From an uncultured Ectothiorhodospiraceae bacterium (GTDB taxonomy: Bacteria; Pseudomonadota; Gammaproteobacteria; UBA6429; Thiohalophilaceae): DNA of 64,000 nt. The notes under the pieces are model-generated. The model worked only from the letters and a program-made list of their open reading frames with translations. It had not been told where the DNA came from and ran no database searches. Positions 1 to 9,281 of the stretch are shown in pieces. How positions within the stretch are numbered: position 1 is the stretch's first letter; every line of letters begins with the position of its first letter. The position numbers and the translations under genes are program-made. The stretch lies in NCBI GenBank assembly GCA_947260005.1, contig CAMYOL010000034.1, positions 1 through 64,000 of the forward strand, given 5' to 3'.

Positions 1-483
1 TGCGGGTAATAAATGGTCTTCGATTTCTAAACAGGCACTGACATGAATCGTTGTCGGTATCACGTCATTCGAGCTTTGGCTCATGTTGACATGATCATTA
101 GGATGAACTTTCTCGCCGAGTTGTTGGCTGGCCAGGTTAGCGATCACCTCGTTGGCATTCATATTAGTGCTGGTACCCGAACCGGTTTGGAATACATCGA
201 TTGGAAAATGCTGATCATGTTCTCCACTGGCGACTTGCTCCGCAGCAAGTTGAATAGAGGATGCAATGTTTTCATCGAGTAAGGCCAGGCCATGATTAGC
301 GACTGCACAGCAAGATTTAACCAGGCCAAGGGCACGAATAAACGCGCGTGGCATGGTCAGGCCACTTATTGGAAAATTGTCAACGGCACGTTGGGTTTGA
401 GCGGCATATATAGCCTCAGCTGGGACTTGTAGTTCGCCCATGCTGTCTTTCTCTGTGCGATAGGATTTATCCTTGTTGCTCAT
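1..483 (-). CDS. fumC: Fumarate hydratase class II, N-terminal part (runs off window)
   Basis: Fumarase C interconverts fumarate and malate in the TCA cycle in the cytoplasm. Reading the minus strand from the ATG at 483 gives 161 residues with no stop before the window edge, about a third of the usual length of around 460. The segment carries the class II signatures [13 protein letters not shown] and [14 protein letters not shown], which hold substrate-binding and helix-capping residues of the fumarase/aspartase superfamily. An AGGGA ribosome site lies about 8 bases before the start. The catalytic GSSxMPxKxNP loop would be outside the window. The two signatures make confusion with aspartase or argininosuccinate lyase unlikely. 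Confidence 0.95.
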   Translation of the reverse strand, partial: MSNKDKSYRTEKDSMGELQVPAEAIYAAQTQRAVDNFPISGLTMPRAFIRALGLVKSCCAVANHGLALLDENIASSIQLAAEQVASGEHDQHFPIDVFQTGSGTSTNMNANEVIANLASQQLGEKVHPNDHVNMSQSSNDVIPTTIHVSACLEIEDHLLPA

Positions 484-607
484 TTATATTTTCCCTGTCG
501 TTATTATTATTTCGAATAAAAGACGAGCTGATATTATTTTTATCTAAACCGAGAGTATCGCACTCTATTGGACATGTTTAAATACTGGATTCTTCTATCC
601 AGGGGAA

Positions 608-657
608 AAGTGCCACGTGGGTAATGTGTCCCTTGGGGTAAAGTGCCCCTTGGGGTA
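608..657. repeat. Three tandem copies of a 16-17 bp unit
   Basis: Copies at 608-623, 624-640 and 641-657 follow the pattern AAGTGCCCCTTGGGGTA. The third copy is the most symmetrical (CCCC-TT-GGGG) and the first is the most diverged (CCACGTGG). They lie between the NTF2-like ORF and fumC, both on the minus strand, so they could be a regulatory or transcript-end element. No known binding protein is recognised. Confidence 0.6.
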
Positions 658-666
658 TGACAAACT

Positions 667-1089
667 TTAAAAGCTTGCCATGTCTAATTTTTTAACCCGC
701 CACGAATTTACTTTTTCTTCGATTACACGCCAGGTTTCATTGTCTTCAAATTCGAGCGTGATGTTTTTGTCTAATAAGACCATCTTTCCATCTTTACCCA
801 GCATGGTTTCCTGGGTATTAAAGCGCAGGCGCTTTGGGGTACTGCTGATCAAGCGAATCTCTTTAAAATTAATTGCCAGTAACGAGTCATTGCTAAATTC
901 ATTTTTGCGGCGTGACTTCCATTGCCGGTAATTAATGGTGTCCCTGGTCGGCATCCCATAAACCTGCACCCGTTTGGAAACCAGTTGCATATGCTTTTTT
1001 ATATCTTTTAGTTTGATACTTTGTGATATGTCGATGCACCAGGCGTGGATGGTTTGCTCGGCAATGAGGTGTTCGTTAACAGCGTTCAT
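667..1089 (-). CDS. Hypothetical protein, NTF2/SnoaL-like fold suspected
   Basis: A 140-residue soluble protein without signal peptide or membrane segment. The pattern of an N-terminal helix with HAWC, a middle YRQWKSRRKNEF segment, a strand-rich half and a final TWRVIEEKVNSW resembles the NTF2-like domains found at the C-terminus of some L,D-transpeptidase-type proteins. No catalytic residues can be named and the function is unknown. It sits alone between fumC and the divergent PDH operon, with the tandem 17-mer repeat just after its stop. The family assignment is by eye only. Confidence 0.55.
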   Translation of the reverse strand: MNAVNEHLIAEQTIHAWCIDISQSIKLKDIKKHMQLVSKRVQVYGMPTRDTINYRQWKSRRKNEFSNDSLLAINFKEIRLISSTPKRLRFNTQETMLGKDGKMVLLDKNITLEFEDNETWRVIEEKVNSWRVKKLDMASF

Positions 1090-1353
1090 ACCATATATAT
1101 ACTCTTTATTTGCACAAAGTATAAGTCGGCCATTACAATTTTCACTTTACGACTGAGACCATAAAAACGAATCTTTGTTGTAAGATAATGAAAAATAACA
1201 AGATTATGGGATATTCACTTGGCTATGTTAGGGGATTTCCTTGATTTTATAAGCGAAAAAGCCGATGATACGCGCCTTTCGGGCATAGGGCCGGTGAATA
1301 AATAATCAACAGCTCGCCCCTTATTTAAATACAAGCATTCTTAAGGATTTTCA

Positions 1354-2364
1354 ATGAACGACAGCGACAAAATACGTCTGTTACGCGACATGATTTTCTA
1401 CCGCCGTTTTGAAGATAGGTGTTTCGAAGCCTATGTTGAACGCAAGATTGGCGGCTTCTTACATTTGTACTCTGGTCAGGAAGCGGTAGCCACAGGCGTG
1501 TTGGAAATGGCCAACGTCGGCGTCGGAGAGAAAGGCGATTATGTGATCACAGGTTATCGTGATCATGTGCATGCATTAAAAGCAGGTGCTCCGGCAAGAG
1601 AAATTATGGCAGAGCTCTACGGTAAAGAAACGGGCTCGTCTCGAGGTCGTGGTGGATCCATGCATATCTTCGACCCAACCGCGAATTTCATGGGGGGGTA
1701 TGCGCTTGTTGGTCAACCCTTCCCATTGGCTGCCGGTTTAGCATTAGGTTGCAAGCATAAAAAAACCAACCAGATTGCGATTTGTTTCCTGGGTGATGGT
1801 GCAAATAATCAGGGTACCTTCCATGAAACTTTAAACATGGCCAGTGTCTGGAATCTTCCCGTCTTATTCGTTTGTGAAAACAATGGATATGCCATTGGTA
1901 CCCATATCGATCGATCTACTGCTCAAACCGATCAATACAAACGGGTTGATACGGCTTATAACATTAAATCAAGTCAGCATGATGGTATGGATATCGATAT
2001 CGTAATGGAAGAGGCCAAGAAGGCCGTTGATTATGTCCGCAATGAACAGAAGCCTTATTTTATCGAATTTATGACCTATCGTTATCGTGGTCACTCGATG
2101 TCGGACGCAAAAGGTTATCGTACCAAGGAAGAAGAGGCTGAGTGGGAAAAACGTGATCCCATTAAGATACTTTCTGATCGTTTGATTAAATCAGGTGCGC
2201 TTAAACAGGCCGATATCAAAAAAATGGAAAATGAAATCCACGATGAGATCGAAAATGATGTGATCAAGTTCGCTGAGGAAAGCCCTGAACCGGATGTGGC
2301 TGACCTGAACAAGTACGTATTGGATGACAATCCTGATCCTCGTTGGATCGGGCCCCTAAAATAA
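1354..2364 (+). CDS. pdhA: Pyruvate dehydrogenase E1 component, alpha subunit
   Basis: The thiamine-diphosphate-binding half of a heterotetrameric (alpha2beta2) E1 that decarboxylates pyruvate and passes the acetyl group to lipoyl-E2. The 336-residue length is typical. Visible signatures are YRDHVHALKAG, the SRGRGGSMHIFD segment, the ThDP motif starting GDGANNQG (about residue 147) and ending near ENNGYAIGT, and the phosphorylation-loop-like YRYRGHSMSD. It is the first gene of a PDH operon and is followed 32 bases later by the beta subunit. AcoA-type or branched-chain E1 alpha are alternatives, but the neighbouring E2/E3 and the sequence favour pyruvate. This is the split E1 type, not the homodimeric AceE usual in E. 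coli. Confidence 0.92.
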   Translation: MNDSDKIRLLRDMIFYRRFEDRCFEAYVERKIGGFLHLYSGQEAVATGVLEMANVGVGEKGDYVITGYRDHVHALKAGAPAREIMAELYGKETGSSRGRGGSMHIFDPTANFMGGYALVGQPFPLAAGLALGCKHKKTNQIAICFLGDGANNQGTFHETLNMASVWNLPVLFVCENNGYAIGTHIDRSTAQTDQYKRVDTAYNIKSSQHDGMDIDIVMEEAKKAVDYVRNEQKPYFIEFMTYRYRGHSMSDAKGYRTKEEEAEWEKRDPIKILSDRLIKSGALKQADIKKMENEIHDEIENDVIKFAEESPEPDVADLNKYVLDDNPDPRWIGPLK

Positions 2365-2396
2365 CACAGCAATAATATCCTAAGAAGAGAATTATT

Positions 2397-3377
2397 ATGG
2401 CAGAAACAGCATATTGGGAAGCGATTCAACGCGCCCACGATGAAGAAATGACTAACGATCCATTAGTGATTGCGATGGGTGAAGATATTGGTGTCGCGGG
2501 TGGTACTTATAAGGCGACAGCCGGTCTATATGATAAGTATGGCGCGGAGCGAATCATTGATTGTCCAATTTCTGAAAACTCTTACACCGGAATTGGTATT
2601 GGTGCCTCTATGATCGGCATGCGTCCGATTATTGAAATTATGTCGATAAACTTTGCATTATTAGCCCTGGATACATTGGTTAATGCGGCCGCTAAGATTC
2701 GTTACATGTCAGGAGGACGAGTGAGTTGTCCGATTGTGATGCGTACTCCAGGTGGTACCGCTCATCAATTAGCGGCACAACACTCGGCACGTTTAGCGCG
2801 TATGTTTATGAGTACTTCGGGCTTACGGGTGGTCACTCCACGTGGACCGTTAGATGCTTATGGCATGTTGAAATCAGCCGTGCGGTCTAATGATCCGGTG
2901 ATCATTATCGAACATGAACGTATGTATAATTTAAAAGAAGACATTCCCGAAGAAGAGTACTTCCGACCATTAGAGGGCGCCGAAGTGGTACGCCAGGGTG
3001 AAGATATTACTTTAATCGGTTATAACTTCTCGGTACATCTATGCCTGGAAGCTGCTAAAAAACTCGAGGCAGACGGAGTGAGCGCCGAGGTCGTTGATCT
3101 TCGTTCTTTAAAACCAATTGATCGTGAAACTATTCGTCGTTCAGTTGAAAAAACTCACCGTGTATTAGTAGCAGAAGAAGATGAGGCACCGGTTGGTGTT
3201 GGTTCAGAAATTATTACCGGCATTATGGAAGATTGTTTCTTTGCCTTAGACTCTCAACCTGTACGAATCCATGCGGCTGATGTGCCTGTCCCTTATAACC
3301 ATAAACTTGAACAAGCGGCGATCCCGGATGTGGATGACGTCTATCAAGGTGCGTTAAAGGCATTAGGTAAAATCTAA
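2397..3377 (+). CDS. pdhB: Pyruvate dehydrogenase E1 component, beta subunit
   Basis: The 326-residue beta partner of E1. It starts MAETAYWEAIQRAHDEEM and shows the acidic ThDP-activating region GEDIGVAGGTYKAT, the central GGTAHQLAAQHS segment and the C-terminal transketolase domain ending VPVPYNHKLEQAAIPDV. An AGAAGAGAA stretch precedes the ATG. It is co-directional with the alpha subunit and the downstream E2-E3 gene, so the three genes probably form one transcript. No inactivating change was noticed. The specificity for pyruvate over acetoin is inferred from context. Confidence 0.92.
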   Translation: MAETAYWEAIQRAHDEEMTNDPLVIAMGEDIGVAGGTYKATAGLYDKYGAERIIDCPISENSYTGIGIGASMIGMRPIIEIMSINFALLALDTLVNAAAKIRYMSGGRVSCPIVMRTPGGTAHQLAAQHSARLARMFMSTSGLRVVTPRGPLDAYGMLKSAVRSNDPVIIIEHERMYNLKEDIPEEEYFRPLEGAEVVRQGEDITLIGYNFSVHLCLEAAKKLEADGVSAEVVDLRSLKPIDRETIRRSVEKTHRVLVAEEDEAPVGVGSEIITGIMEDCFFALDSQPVRIHAADVPVPYNHKLEQAAIPDVDDVYQGALKALGKI

Positions 3378-3429
3378 CGATTGTTAATTAATAGGTACCT
3401 TCGCTCTTGTTGGGAGTGACTTTAGGTAA

Positions 3430-3466
3430 GGGGATTCATATTCCCTATTCCTCTCTTAGTAGAGAG
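3430..3466 (+). other. Two small hairpins between pdhB and the E2-E3 gene
   Basis: The 116-base gap contains an imperfect stem GGGGAT/ATTCCC and directly after it CTCTCT-TAGT-AGAGAG (3451-3466). Neither has a T tract, so they look like processing or stability elements, not terminators. They may set the ratio of E1 to E2-E3 transcript, but that is inference. Confidence 0.3.
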
Positions 3467-3493
3467 GAGAACTAAATTAAAAGAGAATTATAA

Positions 3494-6400
3494 ATGGCAG
3501 ACCCCTACATCATTAAAATGCCCCAACTTTCTGACACGATGACAGAAGGTACGGTGGTGACCTGGGAAAAAGAAGTCGGAGATTTCATTGAACGTGGCAG
3601 CATTGTCGCAACGGTTGAGACCGATAAGGCCATCATGGATGTGGAAGTATTTCGCGAAGGTTATCTTTCCGGTCCTTTAATCGAAGTTGATTCAGTGATT
3701 CCTGTTGGCGAAGCGATGGGTTATATCGTTGCAAGCGAAACGGAGGTTAATCAATCTGGTGATACAGCTGCCAGGGACTTATCTGGCGATGATGATCCAA
3801 CGGTGGAAATGCAACAACCGAAGATTGAAGCACCAGGCGATAGCTACATGATTAAAATGCCACAACTCTCGGATACCATGACCGAAGGTGTTGTGGTGAG
3901 CTGGGATAAAGAGATTGGCGATCAGGTCAGTCGTGGAGATGTGGTTGCTCAGGTCGAAACGGATAAAGCGATCATGGATGTCGAGATTTTTCGTGATGGA
4001 ATCTTGTCTGGACCGTTAGCGGATGTCGACAGTGTCGTTGCCGTGGGTGACTCGATTGGCTTCCTGGTACAAGATGCGTCGGCTGTCATCGATAGCAAGG
4101 CTAAATCAACGGTTGGTGCTAAGGTCGAATCATCTGTCTCAACGCCTAAACCAGAACCCGCTGGTACCGCGAAACCAAAAACAAGAATTGCTGCGATGCC
4201 TTCTGGTGCGACACCCTCACCGAGACCTAAGCAAGGTATGGCGACGCCTTATGCTCGCCAACTCGCCGGTGCACATGGTATCGATTTAAATGCGATTACC
4301 GGCAGTGGTGTGGGTGGGGCGATTGTTGCGTCAGATGTATTAAACGCTGAAGTACAAACCTCCGCACGTCGTGTCTTCCAGGTTCCTGGTCAGGGCCGTG
4401 CGATGAATGCAATGGAAAAAGCCGTTGCCCATAACATGGAATTCTCGCTGTCGATGCCGTTGTTCCGCGTTACAGTGAACATCGATCCCAGTGTATTAAA
4501 GACCAGCTCTAAAGGAAAAGGTGTGTCGTTAACAGTGGCCTTAGCCAAGGCGGCGGCATTAGCTATTAATGATTTCCCTATCGTCAATGCGGTATACCAG
4601 CACGAAGATCGCATTGTCGAGCGTGAACAAATTGATATCGGTCTGGCCGTAGAAACTGAAGGCATGGGCTTAGTGGTGCCAGTATTACGCGATGTCGCTA
4701 ATCGTGATATCACCAGCCTGGGTGAAGACTGGGTTGACCTGGTGCAACGAGCTCGAAATCGCCGCTTAAAACCGGATGAATATTCCAACCCTACTTTCAC
4801 AATTTCGAATATGGGGATGATGGGTGTCTCGATGTTTGATGCGATTCCTTCACCCGGTACGTCCGCTATCTTTGCGATTTCCACGCTGGGTCCTGAGGGT
4901 ATGCCCGTGACGGTGACGGCCGATCACCGAATTGTGAATGGTGCAGATGCGGCCAAATTCTTAAATGCGTTTAAAGAATATGTTCAGAATCCGACCTGGC
5001 TTGATGCCAGCGTTACGGCTGTTCAAAATCAGCCGGTGCCATCTGGTTTCACCCTGGAAAAAGGTCAATACGACTATGATGTTGTTGTTATCGGCGGCGG
5101 ACCAGGTGGTGAAGATGCGGCTCGGGATCTGGTCGAGCATGGCTACAAAGTGGCGATGGTTAACGATGCGCCGTTTCCCGGTGGAGAATGTCTGTGGCGT
5201 GGATGTATTCCTTCCAAGGCCTGGCGTGCGGCGGCAGATCGAATTCGTGATCGTGCTGAGGACAGTCATTTAGGAATCGAAGGGACCAAATCGGCCAAAC
5301 TAAACTGGAAAAAATTAGAAGCAACGCGCAAGAACGTGCTTGAAACGCGTGGCGAAATGGCGCTAAAAACAGATAAAGGCGTTAAAATTGACGTCATTCA
5401 AGGCTATGGGCGCTTTGAGGATTCTCATACCGTGTTTGTCGACACGGGGGGAAATAGTAAAGATCCTCATCAACGCGCAGAGACGGGTAATGGTAAAAAA
5501 GGTAAGAAAATCAGCTTTGCTGCGGCGATTATCGCGACGGGTGCACCCCCATTTGTGCCACCTATCGAGGGTGCCCATGAAGGATTGGAAACTGGAGGTA
5601 TTTTGACTTCAGATACCGTCTGGGGTCTAACCGAAGTGCCGAAACGTTTGGGTGTGATTGGCGGCGGTGCGATCGGCGTCGAAATGGCACAGATTTTCCA
5701 GGATTTCGGGACTAAAGTCGTGCTTTTCGAAGGACAGGATAGAATTCTGGCTGAAGTTGAAAAAGAAGTCGCGAGTCAGTTGACGGCCGTATTGAATACC
5801 GACAAACGCCTGACCATTGAAACCAGCGCAAAGATAAAGTCGATCAAAGGTGAGCCAGGCAATATGAAGCTTAGTTTTGAAGACAGTGAGGGTAAATCAC
5901 GCAACTTTGGTTGTGACTATGTGATTATGGCCACCGGCAAACGTCCTGTAACGGATGGTCTGGGTCTTGAAAAGGCCGGCGTTAAAACGGAAAAAGGTGT
6001 CATCGCAGCGGATAATCGTTGCCGGACTTCAGCGGATAACATCTTCGCAGTTGGCGATGTGATCGGTGGGTTAATGCTTGCTCACACGGCAGGCCAGCAG
6101 GGGCGCGTAGCCGCAATGAACATCTCTGGTGAGGCGGCTCAATATGATGAGGATAAAGACTGCGGCGTGATATTTACTCGCCCAGAAGCGGCCTTCGTTG
6201 GGCTGTCGACTGAACAAGCCAAGGCGAAAGGCATTGATGCGGTTGAGATCAAAGTCCCAATGAGTATCGACGCTAAGGCCATGATTAATAACGAAACTCA
6301 TGGTCTAATCAAACTAGTGGCTGACAAGGCCTCACATCGGATTGTCGGGGTCCATTTCCTCGCCGATCATGCCGATACGCTGATTGGTGAAGGAGTGATG

Positions 6401-6538
6401 ATGGTGGCTGGAAACATGACCTTAGAGCAGGTGGGTAATGCTATTCATCCTCATCCAACCCAAACAGAGCTTTTTGGCGATCTAGCTCGTCGGTTGGCAT
6501 CGCGTTTGCGTAGAAGTGAACGACGTAAAAAGAAATAG
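3494..6538 (+). CDS. Fused dihydrolipoamide acetyltransferase (E2) and dihydrolipoamide dehydrogenase (E3)
   Basis: One 1014-residue polypeptide covers both remaining PDH activities. In order it has lipoyl domain 1 (ETDKA, lipoyl Lys45), lipoyl domain 2 (Lys158), a Pro/Ala-rich linker, the peripheral-subunit-binding domain (about 249-286), the E2 acyltransferase core (about 297-515, His478 in DHRIVNG), then a full E3 from about residue 526. The E3 part has the FAD motif VVIGGGPGG, the redox pair Cys566/Cys571 in CLWRGC, the NAD site GVIGGGAIGVE, a second FAD motif and the HPHPTQTE end (His987, Glu992). E2 transfers acetyl to CoA and E3 reoxidises dihydrolipoyl groups with NAD+. The usual Asp of DHRxxDG is Asn482. 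No stop or frameshift separates the halves. A REP-like palindrome follows directly. Confidence 0.93.
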   Translation: MADPYIIKMPQLSDTMTEGTVVTWEKEVGDFIERGSIVATVETDKAIMDVEVFREGYLSGPLIEVDSVIPVGEAMGYIVASETEVNQSGDTAARDLSGDDDPTVEMQQPKIEAPGDSYMIKMPQLSDTMTEGVVVSWDKEIGDQVSRGDVVAQVETDKAIMDVEIFRDGILSGPLADVDSVVAVGDSIGFLVQDASAVIDSKAKSTVGAKVESSVSTPKPEPAGTAKPKTRIAAMPSGATPSPRPKQGMATPYARQLAGAHGIDLNAITGSGVGGAIVASDVLNAEVQTSARRVFQVPGQGRAMNAMEKAVAHNMEFSLSMPLFRVTVNIDPSVLKTSSKGKGVSLTVALAKAAALAINDFPIVNAVYQHEDRIVEREQIDIGLAVETEGMGLVVPVLRDVANRDITSLGEDWVDLVQRARNRRLKPDEYSNPTFTISNMGMMGVSMFDAIPSPGTSAIFAISTLGPEGMPVTVTADHRIVNGADAAKFLNAFKEYVQNPTWLDASVTAVQNQPVPSGFTLEKGQYDYDVVVIGGGPGGEDAARDLVEHGYKVAMVNDAPFPGGECLWRGCIPSKAWRAAADRIRDRAEDSHLGIEGTKSAKLNWKKLEATRKNVLETRGEMALKTDKGVKIDVIQGYGRFEDSHTVFVDTGGNSKDPHQRAETGNGKKGKKISFAAAIIATGAPPFVPPIEGAHEGLETGGILTSDTVWGLTEVPKRLGVIGGGAIGVEMAQIFQDFGTKVVLFEGQDRILAEVEKEVASQLTAVLNTDKRLTIETSAKIKSIKGEPGNMKLSFEDSEGKSRNFGCDYVIMATGKRPVTDGLGLEKAGVKTEKGVIAADNRCRTSADNIFAVGDVIGGLMLAHTAGQQGRVAAMNISGEAAQYDEDKDCGVIFTRPEAAFVGLSTEQAKAKGIDAVEIKVPMSIDAKAMINNETHGLIKLVADKASHRIVGVHFLADHADTLIGEGVMMVAGNMTLEQVGNAIHPHPTQTELFGDLARRLASRLRRSERRKKK

Positions 6539-6545
6539 ATTACTA

Positions 6546-6609
6546 GGGGTCAGAGACGTATTTTTGGATTCCCTTGGCGAAGGGCATTCAAAAATACGTC
6601 TCTGACCCC
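6546..6609. repeat. REP-like long palindrome, copy 1
   Basis: Perfect 21-base arms at 6546-6566 and 6589-6609 begin and end with GGGGTCAGAGACG and its complement. They enclose a 22-base loop that itself pairs as CCCTT-ggcg-AAGGG. It starts 7 bases after the E2-E3 stop, so it may also end transcription or protect the 3' end. The same GGGTCAGAGACGTATTTTT core recurs at 24893-25005. Such GGGGTCAGA palindromes are typical of REP elements mobilised by RAYT transposases, but no transposase is in the window. Confidence 0.85.
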
Positions 6610-6650
6610 AATTAACGCCAATCTGGCACAAAATCTGCTTTTAACCGGGT

Positions 6651-7925
6651 ATGATTTTAAGAATTGTACTTATCATGTCCCTGCTGGCGGCTATCGCGAC
6701 CGTGATGGCGGCACCTCCTCGATTCAGTGGTTACCAACTTGAAAGTCGTGAGCGAGCGAAAGCCGCTGCTAAGGCGGAAGCTGAGGCAAAGTCTGAAGCC
6801 GAAGCAAAAGGCAAGGCGGATTCGGCTTCAAATACGAAAACCAATGAAGCCGGTCAGGTGACCGCTGATGATAAGACAACCACTTCAAATAACGATCCGC
6901 AAACTAATAACGCTTCTACACAGGCGGATCAGTCCAAGTCCGTCACGAACACCGCAACCGCCAGTACTGAACAACCCGTTAATACTAAAAAACGTGAATC
7001 GTGGTTTAGTCGGATGTTGAGCAGAAACAAGAAGCCTGAACCGGTTAAAAAAACATTTAAGCAACCTGATGATTTAGTGATTACCGAAGATCATCATAAG
7101 GATCCGTCAGAATCATTAGGCATCGCTGGTTTACATCGCTATTCTGCTGGGCTACACGAATTTTGGAAAGTCGACTCATCCAGATCATTGTGTTCGATGA
7201 AGCAAAATATTAATAACTATGGACATGTTGAATTTCGTCAGGGCGTAGGCCAGCCACTTGAATTTGCGTTGTTTGTGGCTCATCCCCCCGCAGGTATTGG
7301 CCGTGCTCACCTTCGTACCGAGCCACCTGAGTGGCGGCACTTTAACAAGGCCAGAGATCTGGGTTTTATCGAGCTTGAGCCGGGTGAGCGTGCCGTGACT
7401 GCCTCCACGGAATGGTCACGTCGGCTGTTTCTTGAAATGAGTGAAGGCATGCAACCGGTAATGCGCTATTGGGATGCAGCCGATGCGGCGGATGACATGG
7501 AAGTGATGTTGTCGGCGTTAAACTTTCAGGAAAGTCTGGATCTGTTCCATCGTTGCATCGGGCAGTTATTGAAATATGATTACCGGAGCAGTAAACGTAC
7601 GATTGTCCATTTCCATGAAGACAGTTCAAAACTGCGTACCAAGGCGCAGCGACAACTGGACGAAGTGCTGGAAATTCTAAAGGCCGATGATGGTGTTAAA
7701 CAAATTGACCTTGAACTCTATACTCACAGCAAAGGACTGGTCCGATATAATTTCCGCTTAGCAACACGCAGAGCGCGAGCGGTGCGGGATTATTTGATTA
7801 AGCGTGGTATCGACGAAGACAGTTTGTTAATTAAGATTCACACTAAACGTAGTCAGGATCTGAAAAAGCTCGGCTACAAACCGACCGATGTGCACATCGT
7901 CCTACAACGCAAGGTGGCGAAGTAA
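6651..7925 (+). CDS. MotY-like OmpA-family envelope protein
   Basis: A 424-residue exported protein with an N-terminal signal peptide ending near VMAAPP. A charged low-complexity spacer follows (about 25-130, rich in Ala, Lys, Glu, Thr and Asn). The middle domain (about 165-320) resembles the MotY N-terminal domain (PPEWRH, LNFQESLDLFHRCIGQLL). The C-terminal OmpA/MotB-type peptidoglycan-binding domain runs from VHFHEDSSKL through RLATRRARAVRDYLIKRGI. MotY proteins form the T ring of Na+-type flagellar motors, but no flagellar gene is nearby, so a general wall-anchoring role is possible. It stands alone between the PDH operon and convergent argG. Confidence 0.7.
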   Translation: MILRIVLIMSLLAAIATVMAAPPRFSGYQLESRERAKAAAKAEAEAKSEAEAKGKADSASNTKTNEAGQVTADDKTTTSNNDPQTNNASTQADQSKSVTNTATASTEQPVNTKKRESWFSRMLSRNKKPEPVKKTFKQPDDLVITEDHHKDPSESLGIAGLHRYSAGLHEFWKVDSSRSLCSMKQNINNYGHVEFRQGVGQPLEFALFVAHPPAGIGRAHLRTEPPEWRHFNKARDLGFIELEPGERAVTASTEWSRRLFLEMSEGMQPVMRYWDAADAADDMEVMLSALNFQESLDLFHRCIGQLLKYDYRSSKRTIVHFHEDSSKLRTKAQRQLDEVLEILKADDGVKQIDLELYTHSKGLVRYNFRLATRRARAVRDYLIKRGIDEDSLLIKIHTKRSQDLKKLGYKPTDVHIVLQRKVAK

Positions 7926-7959
7926 AAGCAATCGTTATTTAAATTGAGTTGTGACTACT

Positions 7960-9174
7960 TTATTTGGATTGTCGCATCGCCGCGATACGCATACGTAAGG
8001 CATTGAGTTTAATAAAACCGTGGGCATCGGATTGATCGTAGGCACCCGCATCATCTTCAAAAGTAGCAATGGCTTCGTCAAACAGACTGTCGGTATCTGA
8101 TTTACGACCTTCGACAATCACATTACCTTTGTATAATTTTACGCGCACAAATCCGTTTACGGTTTTTTGTGAGGCATCGATCATCTCTTGCATCATTTGT
8201 CGTTCAGGCGCCCACCAGTAACCGTTATAGATCATGCTGGCGTATTTTGGCATTAACTCATCTTTAAGATGCGCGACTTCACGATCAAGAGTTAACGATT
8301 CCATTGCACGATGGGCCTTTAACATGACGGTGCCGGCAGGCGTTTCATAACAGCCGCGTGATTTCATGCCGACATAACGGTTTTCAACGATGTCATCACG
8401 TCCAACGCCATTGGCTCCGGCCACTTTATTTAGATATTCCATCACTTTTGCCGGTGACATGGCCTGACCATCAATCGCAACAATGTCACCTTGTTGGTAT
8501 TCGAGTTCGAGTATAGTTGCCTGATCGGGGGCCGCTTCGGGAGCCACACTCCAGCGCCACATCTCTTCTTCCGGACCAGACCATGGGTCTTCGAGCACCC
8601 CACCTTCATAAGAAATGTGCAATAAATTGGCATCCATTGAATAAGGTGATTTTTTACCTTTATTAAAATCCACCGGAATATCATGTTGCTTGGCATAGTC
8701 CATTAATTTTTCACGTGAGTTCAGATCCCATTCGCGCCAGGGAGCGATGACCTGGACATTTGGGCTTAATGCATAGGCCCCTAATTCAAATCGGACCTGA
8801 TCATTACCTTTACCCGTTGCACCGTGAGAGATGGCATCCGCCCCGGTTTGGGTGGCGATGTCGACCAGTCGTTTCGCGATCAGTGGACGGGCAATTGAGG
8901 TGCCGAGCAGATATTCACCTTCATAGATGGTGTTGGCGCGGAACATCGGGAATACATAATCACGGGCATATTCTTCGCGTAGGTCTTCAATAAAAATCTC
9001 TTTCACACCCATGGCTTCCGCCTTGGCGCGAGCGGGTTCAACCTCTTCACCCTGGCCAATATCGGCGGTAAAGGTCACCACCTCACACTGATAGGTGTCC
9101 TGCAACCATTTTAGAATGATCGAGGTATCCAGGCCGCCAGAGTAGGCGAGAACCACTTTTTTTACATCCGACAT
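7960..9174 (-). CDS. argG: Argininosuccinate synthase
   Basis: Joins citrulline and aspartate with ATP to make argininosuccinate, the penultimate step of arginine synthesis. The 404-residue protein starts at [18 protein letters not shown], which carries the N-type ATP pyrophosphatase loop SGGLDTS. Further signatures are [13 protein letters not shown] and [15 protein letters not shown]. The open frame extends 12 codons upstream to 9210, but GGGAG lies about 7 bases before the ATG at 9174, and family members begin there. It is transcribed alone. A strong terminator of the buf operon lies upstream, so it needs its own promoter in about 9175-9280. Confidence 0.97.
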   Translation of the reverse strand: MSDVKKVVLAYSGGLDTSIILKWLQDTYQCEVVTFTADIGQGEEVEPARAKAEAMGVKEIFIEDLREEYARDYVFPMFRANTIYEGEYLLGTSIARPLIAKRLVDIATQTGADAISHGATGKGNDQVRFELGAYALSPNVQVIAPWREWDLNSREKLMDYAKQHDIPVDFNKGKKSPYSMDANLLHISYEGGVLEDPWSGPEEEMWRWSVAPEAAPDQATILELEYQQGDIVAIDGQAMSPAKVMEYLNKVAGANGVGRDDIVENRYVGMKSRGCYETPAGTVMLKAHRAMESLTLDREVAHLKDELMPKYASMIYNGYWWAPERQMMQEMIDASQKTVNGFVRVKLYKGNVIVEGRKSDTDSLFDEAIATFEDDAGAYDQSDAHGFIKLNALRMRIAAMRQSK

Positions 9175-9281
9175 GACATGCTCCCAAGAAATCGAGGGGG
9201 GATTATACATGAAATAACGGGATTTCGACCTCCCTTCTTGGCTAATACCTGATTTGGTTTGTGAATGAAATTACAGGTATT

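Noticed and set aside
43-282. 79-codon plus-strand frame at the left edge
   Set aside because: It is antisense to fumC, whose family signatures are certain on the minus strand.
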